A program made the translations under genes and the position numbers. A stretch of 64,000 bases of DNA from Arminella tubonensis (GTDB lineage: Bacteria; Pseudomonadota; Alphaproteobacteria; Rhizobiales; Rhizobiaceae): assembly GCF_003240585.1 (NCBI RefSeq), contig NZ_PCDP01000034.1, positions 61,420 to 125,419 of the forward strand, given 5' to 3'. Below are positions 61,954 through 64,000 of the stretch, piece after piece (within the stretch, counting starts at the first letter, position 1; every line of letters begins with the position of its first letter). The notes beneath the pieces are model-generated. The model had not been told where the DNA came from, did no database searches, and saw nothing but the letters and a program-made list of their open reading frames with translations.

Positions 61954-62388
61954 ATGGTTTACGCCGACATGCCAGGTGGTAAGAATTTGCTGGCGTGGTT
62001 CGGCCAAGAGCCGACGTTTCACGACGCGGAAATCATTAGCCTTTTACTCAATCGAACCGGCGAAAGTGAATTGAAAATTCACGGCTGGATCGTTACTGGC
62101 GATGTCGGCTCTGATGGTTATACCGTCCTTGATAAGCACGCTATCGTCACATTCAGTTTGGAAGGGATTATGGACCTGCAACTGGACGGCTTTAGCAGGC
62201 AAAATGTCATAGGAGGCCTAGCTCTTCGCTACGCGACCGACAAAGGTCGATCAAACTATTATGCGGTGCCCGAAGACCCCAGCGACATAGAGATCGAGCT
62301 TATACCGTGCTACGGATTGGACGGGTACATTAGAGCTAAAAAGGTCTCACTGTCATTCATTCCGGGTCGTCCAAGCAAAACGAGGTAG
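61954..62388 (+). CDS. Imm50-like immunity protein
   Basis: The 144-residue protein contains LLAWFGQEPTFHDAEIISLL, LNRTGESELKIHGWIVTGD and then VTFSLEGIMDLQLDGFSRQN. The block 'WFGxxPxFHDAEIxxlxLxR' is the opening of immunity protein 50-type proteins that neutralise polymorphic toxins. There is no signal peptide. No partner toxin is intact in the window. Relation to the family is from memory of the motif. Confidence 0.55.
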   Translation: MVYADMPGGKNLLAWFGQEPTFHDAEIISLLLNRTGESELKIHGWIVTGDVGSDGYTVLDKHAIVTFSLEGIMDLQLDGFSRQNVIGGLALRYATDKGRSNYYAVPEDPSDIEIELIPCYGLDGYIRAKKVSLSFIPGRPSKTR

Positions 62389-62484
62389 CGTATTTTGGAA
62401 GTCGGAGATGCCATTGTCTGCCGGACGCAAAAGGGGGACCTGCCGTCTTCCGCGCCTGGCCCAATAAGATCATGTTGTACTGCC

Positions 62485-62955
62485 TCATTCGAACGCCTCG
62501 ACTACGTGGCCTGCTACAACTGATATCGAGGAAACTTTTCCGTCATCGCGTGAATTGCGGAATATCGTCCACGCGGGTTGTCCCTCGGCGGTCATGAAGG
62601 AGGTAAAATACCTCCCCTTTTCGAGTGTAATCGACAGCTCTGGGAGCCGAGCGAAAAGTACAACGTCTTCGATCCTACGACCGACCAGCGGCTCAAAAAT
62701 TTCATCCCAGTTCTGTTCGTCGGTCCAGCTGCCAGCAAGAATGGCGGCCTCGCTTTCAATTCGCCAACTCCACTCAATCATGACGGTATATTCACCCTTC
62801 GGATTTCCGTCTGAACCGTCTCGCCGCTGCTGAGTGGATAACTCGCCAATTTCCAAAAAGATTGCCGACCCATATCCGTGCCAGACCAAAGATAGGTGGC
62901 GCGATTTAATGGCCTGTCTATAGCTCTCAAAGGCAGAGGCCAGCATCGGAGACAA
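62485..62955 (-). CDS. Hypothetical protein, possible immunity protein
   Basis: A 156-residue, soluble protein: MSPMLASAFESYRQAIKSRH, LSLVWHGYGSAIFLEIGELS, GEYTVMIEWSWRIESEAAIL, AGSWTDEQNWDEIFEPLVGR, RIEDVVLFARLPELSITLEK. Compact alpha+beta with many Trp/Glu, as in small immunity or DUF6188-like proteins. I do not recognise the family. It faces the Imm50-like gene (opposite strands, 97 bp apart). Confidence 0.6.
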   Translation of the reverse strand: MSPMLASAFESYRQAIKSRHLSLVWHGYGSAIFLEIGELSTQQRRDGSDGNPKGEYTVMIEWSWRIESEAAILAGSWTDEQNWDEIFEPLVGRRIEDVVLFARLPELSITLEKGRYFTSFMTAEGQPAWTIFRNSRDDGKVSSISVVAGHVVEAFE

Positions 62956-63085
62956 CTCCCTTAGAGCGATGTTACGAGAGCTTCAGACAGGTTGTTGGTC
63001 GATGTCAACATCACTAGATCGATTCCCCGATTGGCGCATTGCGGGCTGACGATTACAGCATCGCCACGCTGGCGGACCCCCGCGT

Positions 63086-63754
63086 TTAATAGAAATGAAC
63101 CCTCGACAGATCGGCTTCATACGGGTCGATAAGTATCGGCGTTCCGTTCTCCTTATAGATTTCAAGCTCGGAAAGTCTCCCGTCCGTCACATGTATCGCG
63201 AGTCTGACAAGGCTCGCGATGCGAATAATGCCCTTACGATCATCAATGACGTCGTCATAAAATCCTTCGACGGGGATGTGATCGTTCGGCCGCGAAGATG
63301 GAGAGTCATTATCTTCTACGACAGCCAATGGCCCACGGCTACGAAGCATCAGGCTCCCTTCAGGACTAATCCGCATCACCTCCACCGATTTCATTTGTTC
63401 AAGGATTTCAGCTCGCCCCTTAAACTCCCGCCGGAGCAGATGCATGAGAAGCGCATGCTCGGCGACACCGATTCCCCTCCAGTTCCTGGATGGTGCGCCG
63501 ACATCCGCATATCGGTTGCATTGCTCGCTGGATGGATGCCTCATCCACCCTATAACCTGCTTGGCCTCCGCCATCGCATCTTTGGCACTGGGAAAGATGC
63601 CTGACGCCTGTTGCCCAGCCCAAGAGGCTGGAGCGTCGTCCCATTCAGAAAGCCGCTCTTCTACATATTCGTATGTTGCATCTGGGCGTAAGTAGACGCT
63701 CAAACGCCTTGCTTGGTCGTCTCGCACAACCCTCATGGTCAGCTTTCCGGCCAT
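63086..63754 (-). CDS. Hypothetical protein, DUF6984-like C-terminal half
   Basis: A 222-residue protein in two parts. The N-half is YVEERLSEWDDAPASWAGQQ and SAKDAMAEAKQVIGWMRHPS. The C-half is AEHALLMHLLRREFKGRAEI, MKSVEVMRISPEGSLMLRSR, IASLVRLAIHVTDGRLSELE and IYKENGTPILIDPYEADLSR. 'ExxLLxxLL... v..m..GgmGsL ... vDGrlxELEiYkeDG' is the DUF6984-type block found near toxin/immunity loci. Start at 63754 is taken; downstream ATGs are possible. Confidence 0.6.
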   Translation of the reverse strand: MAGKLTMRVVRDDQARRLSVYLRPDATYEYVEERLSEWDDAPASWAGQQASGIFPSAKDAMAEAKQVIGWMRHPSSEQCNRYADVGAPSRNWRGIGVAEHALLMHLLRREFKGRAEILEQMKSVEVMRISPEGSLMLRSRGPLAVVEDNDSPSSRPNDHIPVEGFYDDVIDDRKGIIRIASLVRLAIHVTDGRLSELEIYKENGTPILIDPYEADLSRVHFY

Positions 63755-64000
63755 GGTTCAACACCCCTTTTCCAGACACACCTCGTGACGGGTTCCGCTG
63801 CGAAAGCTGAGTTGAATCTGGAGGACTGTCAACGTCCGGTGTTGGCGCGATCCGGAAGCTAACCAGCTTCGGGAGTTGGCCCATTGCTGCCATTCGGGAA
63901 CAGTCATGGTTGCGGTTCGAACTCTACCGCGATTTGCCCTGAAGCATCCTGTTTTCGTAGTTTGACGGAAGCGGGCACGATCACCGCCTCCGATATCGAG
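63755..64000. other. Window end, includes a dispersed repeat copy
   Basis: Only the repeat at 63840-63893 was recognised. Confidence 0.4.
63840..63893 (+). repeat. Dispersed TGGCGCGATCCGGAAGCT repeat, copy 3
   Basis: GTTGGCGCGATCCGGAAGCT, AACCAGCTTCGGGAGTTGGC, CCATTGCTGCCATTCGG. First 20 bases are identical to 42675-42694 and GCTTCGGGAGTTG recurs in both. Confidence 0.65.

Overview
The window looks like chromosome or megaplasmid DNA of a Hyphomicrobiales (rhizobial) alphaproteobacterium. The clues are a GC-rich composition, a DUF1127 gene followed by CCUCCUCCC-loop small RNAs, candidate EcfG-type promoters (GGAAC-N16/17-NGTT), a DUF3008 protein, a baeRF-type 'host attachment' protein, a MocR regulator and several tetratricopeptide/adenylate-cyclase proteins. 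No rRNA, convincing tRNA, CRISPR array, integrase or phage block was found. The genus cannot be fixed from what is visible.

Region by region: 0-8 kb is a fossil bed with remnants of an exonuclease, ISL3, IS701 and IS110 transposases, a Fic protein, a DNA methyltransferase and a LuxR regulator, among small intact modules (ParDE-like, VapBC, an Xre/MbcA-type antitoxin, a Nudix hydrolase). The best RNA locus lies here: a 48-residue DUF1127 gene followed by four hairpins with anti-Shine-Dalgarno loops. 8-28 kb carries ordinary genes (SbmA/YddA-type ABC exporter, PAS-GGDEF-EAL protein, glucose-6-phosphate dehydrogenase, a large chemoreceptor, a pyridoxamine-oxidase-like stress protein) interspersed with small conserved hypothetical genes, some with stress-type promoters.

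28-45 kb is the most interesting part. A palindrome TGTTAC-S-GTAACA occurs four times, each upstream of a transcription unit: a Cys/Gly-rich secreted protein, a membrane-anchored TPR protein with a possible DNA-binding N-terminus, a seven-gene operon, and a second four-gene operon. Nearly every product of the two operons is exported: two outer-membrane barrels, a DUF1254/DUF1214 protein, a DUF2147 protein, a DUF3604 (PHP-like) protein, a parvulin, a HupE/UreJ membrane protein, a Cys-repeat protein, an OmpA-like protein, a Gly-rich protein and a lipoprotein hydrolase. I read this as one envelope regulon of unknown purpose, possibly metal related. It is followed by a channel-like gene with an early stop codon and by a class III cyclase-TPR protein.

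45-58 kb is a small-metabolism and detoxification island: a sulfite-oxidase-like molybdoenzyme, chorismate mutase, old yellow enzyme, SMR exporter, AhpD-like protein, azoreductase, two GNAT acetyltransferases, MocR, acetamidase/formamidase and a Tat-exported partner. A roughly 100-bp direct repeat brackets most of it. An SMR-chorismate mutase pair has been duplicated and each copy has lost the opposite gene. 58-64 kb holds a large TPR membrane protein and an immunity-like gene group without a visible toxin.
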